DNA of 64,000 nt from Chlorops oryzae (GCA_020466095.1 CM035809.1:25721927-25785926), one strand, 5' to 3'. Shown: positions 1 through 12,024, counted from the first letter of the stretch. The notes: a model not told the origin generated them from the sequence alone. A program made the numbers and translations.

Positions 1-708
1 ACCCGTTTTTTGGACCCTTTTTAAAAAATTCTTATTTGAAAACGCAAAGAATAATTGAAAACTTTTTTTATTTATTGTATTACAAAAGGTTCAAAGTAAA
101 TAAAAAAAATTTTTTTGCCTCGATACGTGGGCTGTTCAAAAAGTAATGAGACTTCAAAGTTGGTGGTGAAAAAAAAGGGGCCACGATTCTGGGTCTCCGG
201 AGCGTCCGAAATGGAAAAAAAAACGGGGTTATAATCAGTATAGATGTAATTCTCGGGTGAACCTCAAGCTTAATTTTGTGATTTTTTTTTGACAAAATGG
301 CGGCCATTCAAAAAAAAATTTCAATTTCGGGCTTTTTTTTTTGTAGTTTAGTGTAAAAAAAAAAATAGTAAAAAATTTTTTAAATTATGGTCGAGGTTCA
401 CCCGAGAATGGTGACAATTCTGCGTCGATTCCACTTTGTTTCATGAAAATCGGTTCAGTTGAACTGGAGATATCATGGCCGCCAGTTCGAAAAACGTGGT
501 TTCGAGATAAACGCGTTTAAAGTTTGAAGCAACGCAAAAATTACTCGTTTTAGCGCAGATCTTGCTCGACAAAGAAGGCTATATCCTCTAAACTATTTCG
601 AATTTCAAAAAATCCTTTTAGGGGCATATTCACAACTACCCAACTATAAATTAAATGCAAAAAAAAAAAAGTCGAAAACAAAAGTTGCTCAATGAGAAAC
701 CCCCTTAA
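1..708 (-). mobile_element. TTAA-flanked TIR element, copy A (left end outside window)
   Basis: This is the reverse complement of the complete copy at 28,202-28,947. It ends at CAATGAGAAACCCCC followed by TTAA (705-708), the same end as the complete copy, but the outer left end is cut off by the window start. Inside are the shared CGCGTTTATCTCGAAACCAC module (reverse strand near 500) and many A/T homopolymers. No transposase is encoded, so it is non-autonomous. The TTAA target suggests mobilisation by a piggyBac-type transposase (inference). Confidence 0.7.
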
Positions 709-2189
709 TGACATAGATTTGTCAAAGTAAAAGTTTTTCAAAAAGCTAAAAAGCAAATGCAAATAACTTCTTATAAAACTATGATATTTGAAAATGAATT
801 GAATACACCTTAGCGCCCTGGCTTCCTAATACATACCTCCAAAGCCATTGACTCATTTTCGCTTATGTTGACTTAAGATACTATTTCATATAATGGGCAA
901 ATGTTCTGCACTATTTAGGCTAAGACGCAGGGTCTTCAGTAAACCATTCCTAAGTCAGGAAGAGCTAAGGGCTCTAGACACATATGATTGTCCTCTCCTG
1001 CAGAAGGAAGTTAGAGGGCATAATAGAACAAATCAACTAAATGGGACATAGCATAAGAGCTAATAAATGGTCGCAGTGCCTACAATTCGCTAGAGGGCGA
1101 AACCCATACAAGAAAACCTACCCAAGATCTTTCGAGAAATCATTTTCTGAATACTTGAATTGTGAGAATATTGTCTTGATTTTAAAAAATTGTTAAAAAC
1201 TAATTTTAACGATAGAGAACGATGTGAATGTTCCAAATGTTGTTTCAAATCAGTCAAACTTATCAAGCAAATTGGTCTGTAAATTTTTTTATTCGAGAGA
1301 ATATTCAAATTAAATTAATTCAAACGCATTTATATGTGTGTATTTCAAAACGTATCAGAACATCAATAGTACAAAGCCGCCTATTATGGAATACAACTAG
1401 ACTGAGTTAACATGCAAAAAAAAATATATATAAATTTGTCTATATTTCGAATGAATTAAAAGTATTTTTCTCACAGACTAGACAATTCCAATTATTGTAC
1501 TTTCGCTTGTGTCGCAAAAAATTAAATATCAGTTATAATTTTTACTGTTTCACGGTATTCGTTTGATTTGTTTGGCAAATTTTTTCAACTAGTTTTATTT
1601 TTTTTTTTTTTTTTTTTGTCAACACTTATTCATTTTTAATCAAACAGTGTTAATCGAGGCCTCCGTGACAGGATGCCAGAACAGTTCTAGTCTAGAATAA
1701 GTCGCCCTGCAGTAATGAGCCAGTCAATTTCTTAAGAAGGACTTGCCTTTGACCGGTCTAAATCCTACCGGGTATATTATGGCAGTTCGCTCCATCGAAT
1801 TCGGCTAGCCGGCGGTCAATAATAAACGGGTTGGTTTAAGGGTAGTCTGTAAATGACTCTTTCATCAACTTAGAATTTGGTTTTTTATTTTCCTTTTTTG
1901 ACCATCCTAAAACCAGCCCTGTGGACTTGGCATCAAAGTTAAAGAAAAAAAATTTTTAAATTTGCAATCGATTGTACCAGTTCAGTACCCGGTTCTACCA
2001 TGTTTCGCTTCGTTAGTACCAAGAATTTTGCGAAAATCCTTATCCGCAAATACGGAACTTCCAAAAATTTGTTTCTTTGCAATCGATCGTTCCATGTTTC
2101 GTTTCGTTAATACCCAGAATGTTGCGAATATTCGCAATCACTTTCGCAATTGCGGAACTTCCACTATTTTGTCCGCATCCGTGGTTACG

Positions 2190-2725
2190 TGGTGGTGATG
2201 ATGGAGAGGTTGGTTATGATGATGGTGAGGTTGATGATGGTGAAGATGGTGATGATGATGGTGAGGTTGGTGATTATGATGGTAAGCTTGGTGATGATGA
2301 TTGTGAATTTGGTGATGATGATTTTGAGGTTAGTGATAATGATGGTGATGATTATGGTGTTGATGATGATGGTGATGATGATGGTGATGATGATGGTGAT
2401 GATGATGGTGATGATGGTGGTGATGGTGAGGTTGGTGATGATGATGGTGAGGTTGGTGATGATGATGATGAGCTTGGTGATGATGATGGTGAATGTGGTG
2501 ATGATGATGGTGAGGTTGGTGATGATAATGATGGTGAGGTTGGTGATGATGATGATGGTGAAGTTGGTGATAAATATGGTGATGATGATGATGATGGTTG
2601 GTGATTATGATGGTGATGATAATGGTGATGGTGATTTAGTGAAGATGATGGTGCTGATGGTGATGATGGTGACGATGGAGATGATGATGATGATGACGGT
2701 GAGGTTGGTGATGATGATGATTATA
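2190..2725. repeat. GATGATGGT-type minisatellite, unit A
   Basis: Dense imperfect repetition of GATGATGGT, GATGATGATGGT and GGTGAGGTTGGT variants. One frame reads as an acidic Asp-Asp-Gly-Glu-Val string and another as a Met-Val string. Both follow from the trinucleotide structure and I do not regard either as a protein. The partner array is at 8,985-9,595 in unit B. Confidence 0.9.
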
Positions 2726-3410
2726 ACTTACACAGCATCTTGCTTCATCACGTCGAGAAAAATCTTCATAAATTCTGCGAGTCTTAAGTGTCCCATTTTA
2801 CAAACCAAATGAGAATTATTGGCGTCATGCTAAAAAAATTTGTTCTATGCAGTGATGCCAGACTGAGGGGATTTCCCCGTTTTGAGAGATTTTTCGATTT
2901 TGTCTTTAACCAAAAATCACATCCAATGTTTACAAGGGATTTTTACTGATCACTTCCTAAAGAAAACAGGGAAAAGAGTCACCAAAATACTGCCTAGCAT
3001 CAATGCTGGTTACAAAGTATGGAGAATTGAGTAGGAAGGGTTTTAAAATTCTTCTTGTATATTACCACGTGATATTAAATGAGGAGGGATTCTTATGCAC
3101 AGAATTTTATTAAATTATTTTAGAACCACCATTAATTTTTAAAATTTTAAACTTTCAAATGCTGGATATTTAAATGTTAAACAGCTCAAACATGCTTGAT
3201 TGAAATCACAAGCAATTTTCCAATAAAAATAAGTTTACATTTTAAAATATATCTTCCGATAGTACTATCGATATTTCAGACTATCGATGGTCGCAACTAT
3301 CGATATTTCTCCAGCTTTATTGAGAAGTGTTTTTCATTCTGAATATGTTTTTCTGCAGTCCCGCGCTTGTCTTTCGCTTGCGTGACATGTGTGAAATTGT
3401 GTGTGCGCCC

Positions 3411-4164
3411 TAAGGTGGCCGCCAAATGTATGGAAAAAAATAAGTGCATTCGTATTCACGCTCCTTGTGATTTAAAATCTTGGTATCTATTGAAAACTTA
3501 CTCGTGCAAAATTTTGTGGCGATTGGGTAATGTTTAGAGGGCGCTCATGGCCCCCGAAGTTGAGATAAATGTTTTTTTCATAACTTAAAATTGCCATAAC
3601 TTGAGATGTGTGCTGCTAGCTATAGACAATGTTCCGTGGCCCTTCGTATTTTTTAAAACTGCATATTTCGTTCTCATGTCCAAAGCTCTATCTCAACACA
3701 TAAAAAAATTTTCCTAATACACCCGATTTTTAAAGAAATGCGTTTTTTGTATTTTGCGGTTAATCTGACCTCTGACAGAAATAATATCTATGACCAGCCC
3801 CCCTTATTTTTGTTTCATCTAACTTTTTTTCTTGGCTATGAAGCTCTATCTCAACAATTTAAGGGACTTACCAAACAAAAATGTAGAAAATTGCGATTTT
3901 TTCCTCCATGGGTGCAATAACAATCCGAAAAGTTAACAATGAGTGGAAACCTCTTTTTTATGAATAAAGTATCATTTCTCATCATTCAATATGCTGATCT
4001 ATCCTTCATGTTCAAACTAGCTGTCATACAAAGTTTCCCATGTTAAAGGTAGCTGGAATTTGATGAAGACAACATTGCTCAAAGTTGCCCTTCGTGGAGA
4101 TGGTTAAATACGTAATAATAGATATATTTACATCAAAAGACATGTCATTATCATTGGTTTTTAA
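3411..4164. other. Unit A-specific spacer, no gene seen
   Basis: AT-rich sequence without a matching segment in unit B. Only short open frames occur, none with a recognisable motif. It starts just after the TATCGATA block (two perfect palindromes at 3,266-3,273 and 3,298-3,305). Confidence 0.6.
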
Positions 4165-4430
4165 ATAATTAAAAAAACAAAAATTGATCACTAATTAAAA
4201 AGAAAAAAGTTTTAAAAACGGGAGCATTTGTAGTAGCACAAATATGCAATAATAACCCTAAACGAGCTTGAAAAATAGAAAAAAGTTGGTAAAGTTTTGA
4301 AATGATCACAATACCAACTTTTTTCTATTTTTCAACTCGTTAGGGTTATTATTGATATTTGTGCTACTACAAATGCTCCCGTTTTTAAAACTTTTTTTTT
4401 TAATTAGTAGCATCAATTTTTGTTTTTTGT
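4165..4430. repeat. Hairpin foldback with ~120-bp arms
   Basis: The left arm (about 4,165-4,302) and right arm (about 4,312-4,430) are near-perfect reverse complements. Both contain AACGGGAGCATTTGTAGTAG or its complement and meet at a tiny loop near 4,305. It encodes nothing. It is best read as a small foldback element or a recent inverted duplication. Confidence 0.85.
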
Positions 4431-5007
4431 ACACCAATATGGTCCTCGAGATATTCAGCCCAATCCCTATAACTTTGATCGATTTGAAGGACGAATCCCT
4501 ACAATCCCTACATTAATGCCGTCACAGCGATTCTGAGCAGAAATTAGGTAATTTCATTGCGTAAATGTTGTTAAAAGTTTTCATAATTATATATCCTTCA
4601 GAATCACACCCTGTTTGCTTTAAATATTATGAGCTTAAACCTAAAAAAAAAGTGTGTTTTCGTAAGGGATGAGACCCTTGTTAATTTAAAATAAGAGTTT
4701 AAACAAAATATTCCTTGAAGCTTATTTGGAATTTTAAATTATGCGTGTCGGCGATGTCGGTTCTTTCCCAGCAAAAATTTTCTATCGCGGAAGAGTGTTC
4801 CACGACTCGCCGCGTACCTATTTATACCTAAGTTTCCAGTTTTTCTTATTTTTTTCCAAAAACTATATGTGGGTTAGAGTGGGTTAATTTGTACTTTTTT
4901 CACGATTTATTTTTCATTGGACCTTTAATTTTTTTTGGTTTCAATAATAATTATTATCAGGGCTCGGATTTTGTTGCATTTATAAATTTAAAGCATACTT
5001 TTAAAAA

Positions 5008-5534
5008 CGGGTCTCCGGAGCGTCCGAAATGGAAAAATAAAACGGGGTTATAATCAGTATAGATGTAATTCTCGGGTGAACCTCAAGCTTAATTTTGTGA
5101 TTTTTTTTGACAAAAATGGCGGCCATTCAAAAAAAAATTCACAATTTCGGGCTTTTTTTTTTGTAGTTTAGTGTAAAAAAAAATAGTAAAAAATTTTTTA
5201 AAATTATGGTCGAGGTTCACCCGAGAATGGTGACAATTCTGCGTCGATTTCACTTTGTTTCATGAAAATCGGTTCAGTTGAACTGGAGATATCATGGCCG
5301 CCAGTTCGAAAAACGTGGTTTCGAGATAAACGCGTTTTAAAGTTTGAAGTAACGCAAAAAATTACTCGTTTCAGCGCAGATCTTGCTCGACAAAGAAGGC
5401 TATATCCTCTAAACTATTTCGAATTTCAAAAAATCCTTTTAGGGGCATATTCACAACTACCCAAGCTATAAATAAATGCAAAAAAAAAAAAAAGTCGAAA
5501 AAAAAAATGTTGCTCAATGAGAAGACCCCCTTAA
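5008..5534 (-). mobile_element. TTAA-flanked TIR element, copy B (5' truncated)
   Basis: Homologous to 1-708 and to the reverse complement of 28,202-28,947. The right end is intact (CAATGAGAAGACCCCC then TTAA at 5,531-5,534). The left part is missing and replaced by the junction with another repeat near 5,007. The open frame 5,262-5,471 lies wholly inside the element and has no known motif. Confidence 0.75.
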
Positions 5535-6650
5535 GTGGACATACGATTTTGTCTAAAGTAAAAGTTTTTCAAAAGCTAAAAAGCAAATGCAAATAACTTC
5601 TTATAAAACTATGATATTTGAAAATGAATTGAACACACCTTAGCGCCCTGGCTTCCTAATACATACCTCCAAAGCCATTGACTCATTTCTCGCTTATGTC
5701 GACTTAAGATACTATTTCATATAATGGGCAAATGTTCTGCACTATTTAGGCTAAGACGCAGGGTCTTCAGTAAACCATTCCTAAGTCAGGAAGAGCTAAG
5801 GGCCGAGACACATATCATTGTCCTCTCCTGCAGAAGGAAGTTAGAGGGCATAATAGAACTAATCAACTAAATGGCATAATAGAGCTAATAAATGCTCGCA
5901 GTGCCTACAATTCGCTAGAGGGCGAAACTCATACAAGAAAACCTACCCAAGGTCTTTCGATAAATCATTTTCTGAATACTTGAATTGTGAGAATATTGTT
6001 TTTAATTTAAAAAATTGTTAAGAACTAATTTTAACGATAGAGAACGATGTGAATGTTCCAAATGTTGTTTCAAATCAGTCAAACTTATCAAGCAAATTGG
6101 TCTGTAATTTTTTTTATTCGAGAGAATATTCAAATTAAATTAATTCAAACGCATTTATATGTGTGTATTTCAAAACGTATCAGAACATCAATAGTACAAA
6201 GCCGCCTATTATGGAATACAACTAGACTGAGTTAACATGCAAAAATATATATATAAATTTGCCTATATTTCGAATGAATTAAAAGTATTTTTCTCACAGA
6301 CTAGACAATTCCAATTATTGTACTTTCGCTTGTGTCGCAAAAAATTAAATATCAGTTATAATTTTTACTGTTTACGGTATTCGTTTGATGTGTTGGCAAA
6401 TTTTTTCAACTAGTATTTGATTGTTTTTTTTTTTTTTTTTTTTTTTTTCAACACTTATTCATTTTTAATCAAACAGTGTTAATCGAGGCCTCCGTGACAG
6501 GATGCCAGAACAGTTCTAGTCTAGAATAAGTCGCCCTGCAGTAATGAGCCAGTCAATTTCTTAAGAAGGACTTCCCTTTGACCGGTCTGAATCCTACCGG
6601 GTATATTATGGCAGTTCGCTCCATCGAATTCGGCTAGCCGGCGATCAATA

Positions 6651-8655
6651 ACACAGGTATACAAGGTTTTGGACCAGAGAAACTGGATAGCGACCCTATA
6701 GGAATTTTTCGTGCTGATTCCGAATCTGGTACCCGTTTTTCTCTATCACGTCAAGTTTTTGAGAAATCGTTAAATAACGGTTTTTGACATTTTTTCCTAT
6801 AGTCTATGTCAATAATGAGGTCGTAGACCCTATATGCCTTAACCGATTTCAAAGTATCTGGTACTCATATGAAAGAGGAATGACAACGCAACATATCCTT
6901 TATACACAAATTTGGAATTGATTCAGTAACTTGGAAGCTTATAGGGCAAAAAACGCGATGCTGATTTCCAATTTTTAGCGATTTTGTTTAAAAACTAGAA
7001 ATTCAAATGGTTATAATTTCCGAACCAAAGCTGGTATTCCAGGTCTTAATACTTTGAATGAAAGAACAATCAATTGAAAAAGTTTTGAGCCTAAAACAAA
7101 AAAAATCCGTTGCGTCGTTCTAATTTTATGAGGATTTTCGCTGAAAATGACAAAACGAATTTTTATTTTTTGGTATATTCTTCGCTCGTTCATATGTATA
7201 TTTCAGTTCGAATTGTGTATGTTGGTAAAAACTGGCTTAAAAAACATAAAACTTAAAATTCTATTTTAAACCTATCTTTAAAGCTAAAACCAATTTAAAC
7301 TTTAAAAATGAACAGAATTTGAACTGAGCCTTTTGTATTGTTTACTATCTGTTTCGCGTATAAGGGATCAGCAATAGTCACTCAACATTCCTTCATTCCA
7401 AAAAGCCCTTATAATTTTTTTCAATCCTCTGTAGGTCCTGGTGAATGCGCTCTCCTTGTTCGTCGCTAGTTTTGCCCAGTTTTCGGGGAAGAAATCCAAA
7501 TGTGAGTGGAGAAAATGTATTTTTAGTGACATCCGAACTCCCATTTTTCGATAATTTTTCAAGAGTCCTCCAACTATTTTTATGTAGTTGTCGCTTTTTT
7601 TTTTCCCAAAAAATTTCCCACAACGTCTTTAAATGATGACGAAGCAGCTGCTTCTATAGGCGACAGATGTTTCGAAAAGTGTTCATCACGCATGATTTTT
7701 CTGATGTCTGGTCCAATAAAAACATCTTCTTTAATTTTGGCATAGGAAATTTTCGGAAAAAAAATTTAATCAAATATTGGAAGGCTGGTCCATCTCGCTG
7801 CAGCGCCTTTACGAAATTGGGCAAAACTAGCGACGAACAGGAGAGCGCATTCACCAGGACCTACAGAGGATTGAAAAAAATTATAAGGGCTTTTGGGATG
7901 AAGGAATGTTGAGTGACTATTGCTGGTCCCTTATACGCGAAACAGATAGTAAACAATACAAAAAGCTCAGTTCAAATTCTGTTCATTTTTAAAGTTTAAA
8001 TTGGTTTTAGGTTAAAGATAGGTTTAAAATAGAATTTAAGTTTTATGTTTTTTAGCCAGTTTTACCAACATACACAATTCGAACTGAAATATACATATGA
8101 ACGAGCGAAGATATACCAAAAATAAAAATTCGGTTTTTGTCATTTTCAGCGAAAATCCTCATAAAATTAGAACGACGCAACGGATTTTTTTGTTTTAGGC
8201 TCAAAAACTTTTTCAATTGATTGTTCTTTCATTCAAAGTATTAAGACCTGGAATACCAGCCTTGGTTCGGAAATTATAACCATTTGAATTTCAAGTTTTT
8301 AACAAAATCGCTAAAAAATGGAGGAAATCAGCATCGCGTTTTTTGCCCTATAGCTTCCAAGTTACTGAATCAATTCCAAATTTGTGTATAAAGGATATGT
8401 TGCGTTGTCATTCCTCTTTCATATGAGTACCAAAAACTTTGAAATCGGTTAAGGCATATAGGTCTACGACCTCATTATTGACATAGACTATAGGTAAAAA
8501 TGTCAAAACCGTTATTTAACGATTTCTCAAAAACTTGACGTGATAGAGAAAAACGGGTACCAGGTACCGGATTCGGATCAGCACGAAAAATCCTAAAGGT
8601 CGCTATCCAGTTTTTCTGGTCCAAAAGTTGTTGGCCTTTATTTGTAAACTTGTGT
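6651..8655. mobile_element. 2.0-kb foldback element with ~830-bp inverted arms
   Basis: The sequence from about 6,651 to 7,483 reappears reverse-complemented from about 7,815 to 8,655, with a spacer of about 330 bp. Both outer ends start ACACA. Unit A has an uninterrupted version of the flanks at about 1,818-1,835 (TCAATAATAAACGGG), which shows an insertion. The flanking duplication is short, around AATA, and cannot be fixed because of small differences. Open frames in the arms come in mirrored pairs and match nothing I recognise. No transposase is seen. If transcribed it would fold into a very long double-stranded RNA. Confidence 0.9.
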
Positions 8656-8984
8656 AATAAACGGGTTGGTTTAAGGGTAGTCTGTAAATGACTCTTTCAT
8701 CAACTTAGAATTTGGGTTTTTATTTTATTTTTTTGACCATCCTAAAACCAGCCCTGTGGACTTGGCATCAAAGTTAAAGAAAAATTTTTTTTTTAATTTG
8801 CAATCGATTGTACCAGTTCAGTACCCGGTTCTACCATGTTTCGCTTTGTTAGTACCAAGAATTTTGCGAAAATCCTTATCCGCAAATACGGAACTTCCAA
8901 AAATTTGTTTCTTTGCAATCAAATATTCGCAATCACTTTCACATTTGCACAACTTCCACTATTTTGTACGCATCCGTGGTTACG

Positions 8985-9595
8985 TGGTGGTGATGATGAT
9001 GGTGAGGTTGATGATGGTGAGGTTGATGATGGTGAGGTTGATGATGGTGAGGTTGATGATGTTGAAGATGGTGATGATGATGGTGAGGTTGATGATGGTG
9101 AGGTTGGTGATGGTGAGGTTGATGATGTTGAAGATGGTGATGATGATGGTGAGGTTGATGATTGTGATTGTGATGATGGAGATGATGATGATGGGAGGTT
9201 GGTGATGATGAGGTTGGTGATGATGGAGATGATGGTGAAGATGGTGATGGTGAGGTTGATGATGGTGAGGTTGATGATGGTGAGGTTGGTGATGATGGTG
9301 AGGTTGGTGAGGTTGGTGATTATGATGGTATGCTTGGTGATGATGGTAAGCTTGGTGATGATGATGGTGAATTTGGTGATGATGATTTTGAGGTTAGTGA
9401 TAACGATGGTGATGATTATGGTGTTGATGATGATGGTGATGATGATGGTGATGATTATGGTGTTGATGATGATGATGATGGTATTGATGTTGTTGATGGT
9501 GATGATGATGAATGGATGATGTTGATGATGACGGTGAGGTTGGTGATGATGATGATGGCGATGAAGACGGTCGTGGTGATGATGATTAAACTTAC
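8985..9595. repeat. GATGATGGT-type minisatellite, unit B
   Basis: Counterpart of 2,190-2,725. It has more GGTGAGGTTGATGAT units at its left side than unit A, so the array expanded or contracted after duplication. The open frames across it are low-complexity artefacts. Confidence 0.9.
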
Positions 9596-10170
9596 ACAGC
9601 TTTCTTGCTTCATCGCGTCGAGAAAAATCTTCAGAAAATGTGCGAGTCTTAAGTGTCCCATTTTACAAACCAAATGAGAATTATTGGCGTCATGCTAAAC
9701 ATTTTTTTCTATGCAGTGATGCTAGAATGAGGGGTTTTCCCCGTTTTGAGGGAATTTTTCGATTTTGTCTTTAATCAAAAATCACTTCAAATGTTAGAAA
9801 GCATTTTTATGATCACTTTCCAAAAGAAAACAGAAATTAAAAGAGATTTTTTTCAATATCCAAGAGAAAAGAGTCACCAAAATACTGCCCAGCATCAGTG
9901 CTGGTTACAAAGTATCGAGAATTGAGTAGGGTTTTAAAATTCGGCTTCTTGTATATTACACGTGATATGAAATGAGGAGGGATACTTATTCACAGTTATT
10001 TTATTAAATTGTTTTAGAACCACCATTAATTTTTAAAATTTAAAAGTTCAAAGTGGATATTTAAATGTTAAAGAGCTCAAACATGCTTGATTGAAATCAC
10101 ATGCAATTTCCAATTAAATAAGTTTACATTTTAAAATATATCTTCCGATAGTACTATCGATATTTCAGAC

Positions 10171-10658
10171 CATAGATTATTTTAAGAAAAAATTAAGAGC
10201 GGACCTTTTTTAATATAGGTTTTAATGCATTTTTTTTCCATAAATTTTGTACATACTTAAACGGTATTTTATTTTAATAAAATAAGGAAACATAAATGTG
10301 TCGTTGACTATAAAGAAAAAGAAACATAAACAAAACATTCTGTTTAAACAGTGTTATTACTTAGAACTAATGTACATCAACAGCAAATGTCTCGATCGCT
10401 AATATGTGTAGTACACAAGCGAAGGGGATGATTAATAATCGCTGATTATAAAGTAATCGTTTGTACCACTTTTATCGCTATTGACAGCTTCACGCTGCCG
10501 TAAGAAAGAGAGAAGAAAGATTTTTGTCATATTTCCGACGAGTTTTCATTACGAAATTATATTTTAAGAGCGTCTCCAATTCTGTGATTTAGAGTGGCCA
10601 ATTTTACATTAAGAGTGGCTAGAGCGGCCAGAGCGGCCGCCTTAAAAATAATCCATGT
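10171..10658. mobile_element. 0.49-kb TIR insertion with 8-bp target duplication
   Basis: Bounded by TTTCAGAC at 10,163-10,170 and again at 10,659-10,666. The single copy of the same 8 bp sits in the empty site of unit A at 3,274-3,281. The ends are CATAGATTATTTTAAG and, reverse-complemented from the right, CATGGATTATTTTTAAG. CA/TG termini with an 8-bp duplication are typical of hAT and P-type DNA transposons. The element is too short to code for a transposase, so it is a MITE. Its right side holds repeated GAGTGGC and GAGCGGCC motifs. Confidence 0.88.
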
Positions 10659-11225
10659 TTTCAGACTCTATCGACTATTGGTGTTCGCAACTATCGATAT
10701 TTCTCCAGCTCTATTGAGAAGTGTGTTTTCCATTCTGTTTGTTTTTCGTCAGTCCCGCGCTTGTCTTTCGTTTGCGTGACATGTGTGAATTGGCTGTGTG
10801 CGCCCATAGCCATACGTAAATTTGTATTTGGACGTTGTGTACCGTTTGCATATTTTCGCCTTGTCTGCTTGTGAAGAAGTCGATTGAGTCGATTTGCTTT
10901 CTCATGAGGCGAAACTCACGCTCTAAACCGGTTTGTACTTTTGTGTAATTGAGTGGTTTGTTGGTACAGCTCGTAATCGGTACCACTAAGAAAGTTTTGT
11001 TTGAAAACAAAAATTTTTCTCTTGACTCGACCTATCAATGGTTTGATTTTTTACAAAAGTTTTCGGGGACACCCTGTATATCCTTGAAAATCACACCTGT
11101 TTGCTTTAAATATTATGAGCTTAAAGTTTTTTTATTTTTTTCCAAAAACTATATGTGGCTTGAGTGGGTTAATTTGTACTTTTTCCAGGAATTATTCTTC
11201 ATTAGACCTTTAATTTTTTTTTTTT

Positions 11226-11495
11226 GTTTAATAATTATTATTATCAGGGTCGGATTTTGTGCATTTATAAATTTAAAGCATACTTTATGGGGAAAATTTT
11301 TTTTTTTACCAACATTTTGCGAATAAGTTTAGCGAGTTTGAACTTCAAACTGCTTTTCTAACTTCAAAAGAAAATGCACATTGAAGTTAAAATCTATTAA
11401 AATCTTAACTTTAAGTGAGTTGAACAAAAATTTTACTCCATAAAGTATGCTTTAAAATTATAAATGCAACAAAATCCGAGCCCGGTTATTATTAG
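11226..11495. mobile_element. Small TIR element, CGGATTTTGT family
   Basis: Inverted ends of about 55 bp: TATAAATTTAAAGCATACTT at 11,264-11,283 faces its complement near 11,440-11,470, and both outer ends carry the CTCGGATTTTG core. A left fragment of the same family lies at about 4,940-5,005. Non-coding. Confidence 0.75.
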
Positions 11496-11738
11496 AGCGT
11501 GTATTTTTAAATTTATAAATTTGAAGCATACTTTGTGGGGGGGGATTATTTTTTTCTTATCACCATTTTGGAAATAAGTAGCGAATTTGAACTTCAAGGA
11601 GATTTCCTAGCTTTGAAAAAGTCTTAAATAGGCTAAAAATCGATTTGAATCTTAACTTTATGTAAATTGAAACAATTTTTTTTGCCCAATAAAGTACGCT
11701 TCATTTTTATAAATGCTTAAAAATACTCGCTCTAGTTA
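11494..11738. mobile_element. Adjacent related small TIR element
   Basis: Starts within a few bases of the end of the previous element. The inverted ends AGAGCGTGTATTTTTAA and CTAGAGCGAGTATTTTTAA (right, reverse-complemented) run on into the GAAGCATACTTT block shared with the neighbour. It is probably a sister family that inserted next to, or arose by duplication of, 11,226-11,495. Confidence 0.65.
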
Positions 11739-11768
11739 TTATATAGAATATATCATAAATATTTCTCG

Positions 11769-12024
11769 GGCAAACAGAAAATATTTAAATTCGGCACCTA
11801 AAGGTATGCATTCGAATATTTAAAAATCATAAATATCATTTTAAACCTTTCTCAATGGAGCTTAATAAAGGCTTAATAGATATCCGCACAAATTTCAAAA
11901 TCCTTCCTCAAGACGCAATAAAATGGGTGAAGCTACAAGAATGAACCGACTTGTAACTATCAGAAATATTCGGAATATTTAAATGCATACTTTTAGGTGC
12001 TGAAATTAAATATTTTCTTTTGCC
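11769..12024. mobile_element. TIR element, GGCACCTAAAGGTATGC family
   Basis: Inverted ends of about 50 bp containing AGAAAATATTTAAATT and GCACCTAAAGGTATGC on the left and their complements on the right. A half copy lies at about 15,352-15,400. Non-coding. Confidence 0.75.

Larger units (their letters stand above)
1..5007. repeat. Large repeat unit A (first of two diverged copies)
   Basis: This unit matches 5,008-11,290 in the same order and strand: a TIR element, a segment with long T runs (about 1,600; about 6,430), a GATGATGGT minisatellite, a TATCGATA-containing block, then a tail reading CTGTTTGCTTTAAATATTAT (about 4,612; about 11,092). Unit A lacks two insertions found in unit B, so it serves as the empty-site reference. 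It has its own block, about 3,411-4,590, with no match in unit B. The left end lies outside the window. I see no supported gene inside. The long open frames near 2,080-2,810 come only from the minisatellite. Confidence 0.85.
5008..11290. repeat. Large repeat unit B (second diverged copy, with insertions)
   Basis: Same order of segments as unit A. The unit starts abruptly inside the TTAA element at GTCTCCGGAGCG, directly after a truncated copy of the small TIR element seen whole at 11,230-11,495. That junction near 5,007 looks like a recombination point between two repeats. Unit B is longer mainly because of a 2.0-kb foldback (6,651-8,655) and a 0.49-kb TIR insertion (10,171-10,658). It carries no supported gene. 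Confidence 0.85.

Noticed and set aside
1228..1410. 60-codon ORF repeated almost exactly at 6,053-6,235
   Set aside because: Conserved only because both lie in duplicated units A and B. No motif, and it is too short for support as a gene.
2077..2812. Long acidic (Asp/Gly/Glu/Val) and Met/Val-rich open frames
   Set aside because: They arise only from the GATGATGGT minisatellite; overlapping frames are equally open and no domain or splice signal supports them. The same holds for 8,756-9,677.
7393..7912. Mirrored open frames in the 2-kb foldback
   Set aside because: They occur on both arms as reverse-complement images and match no transposase motif.
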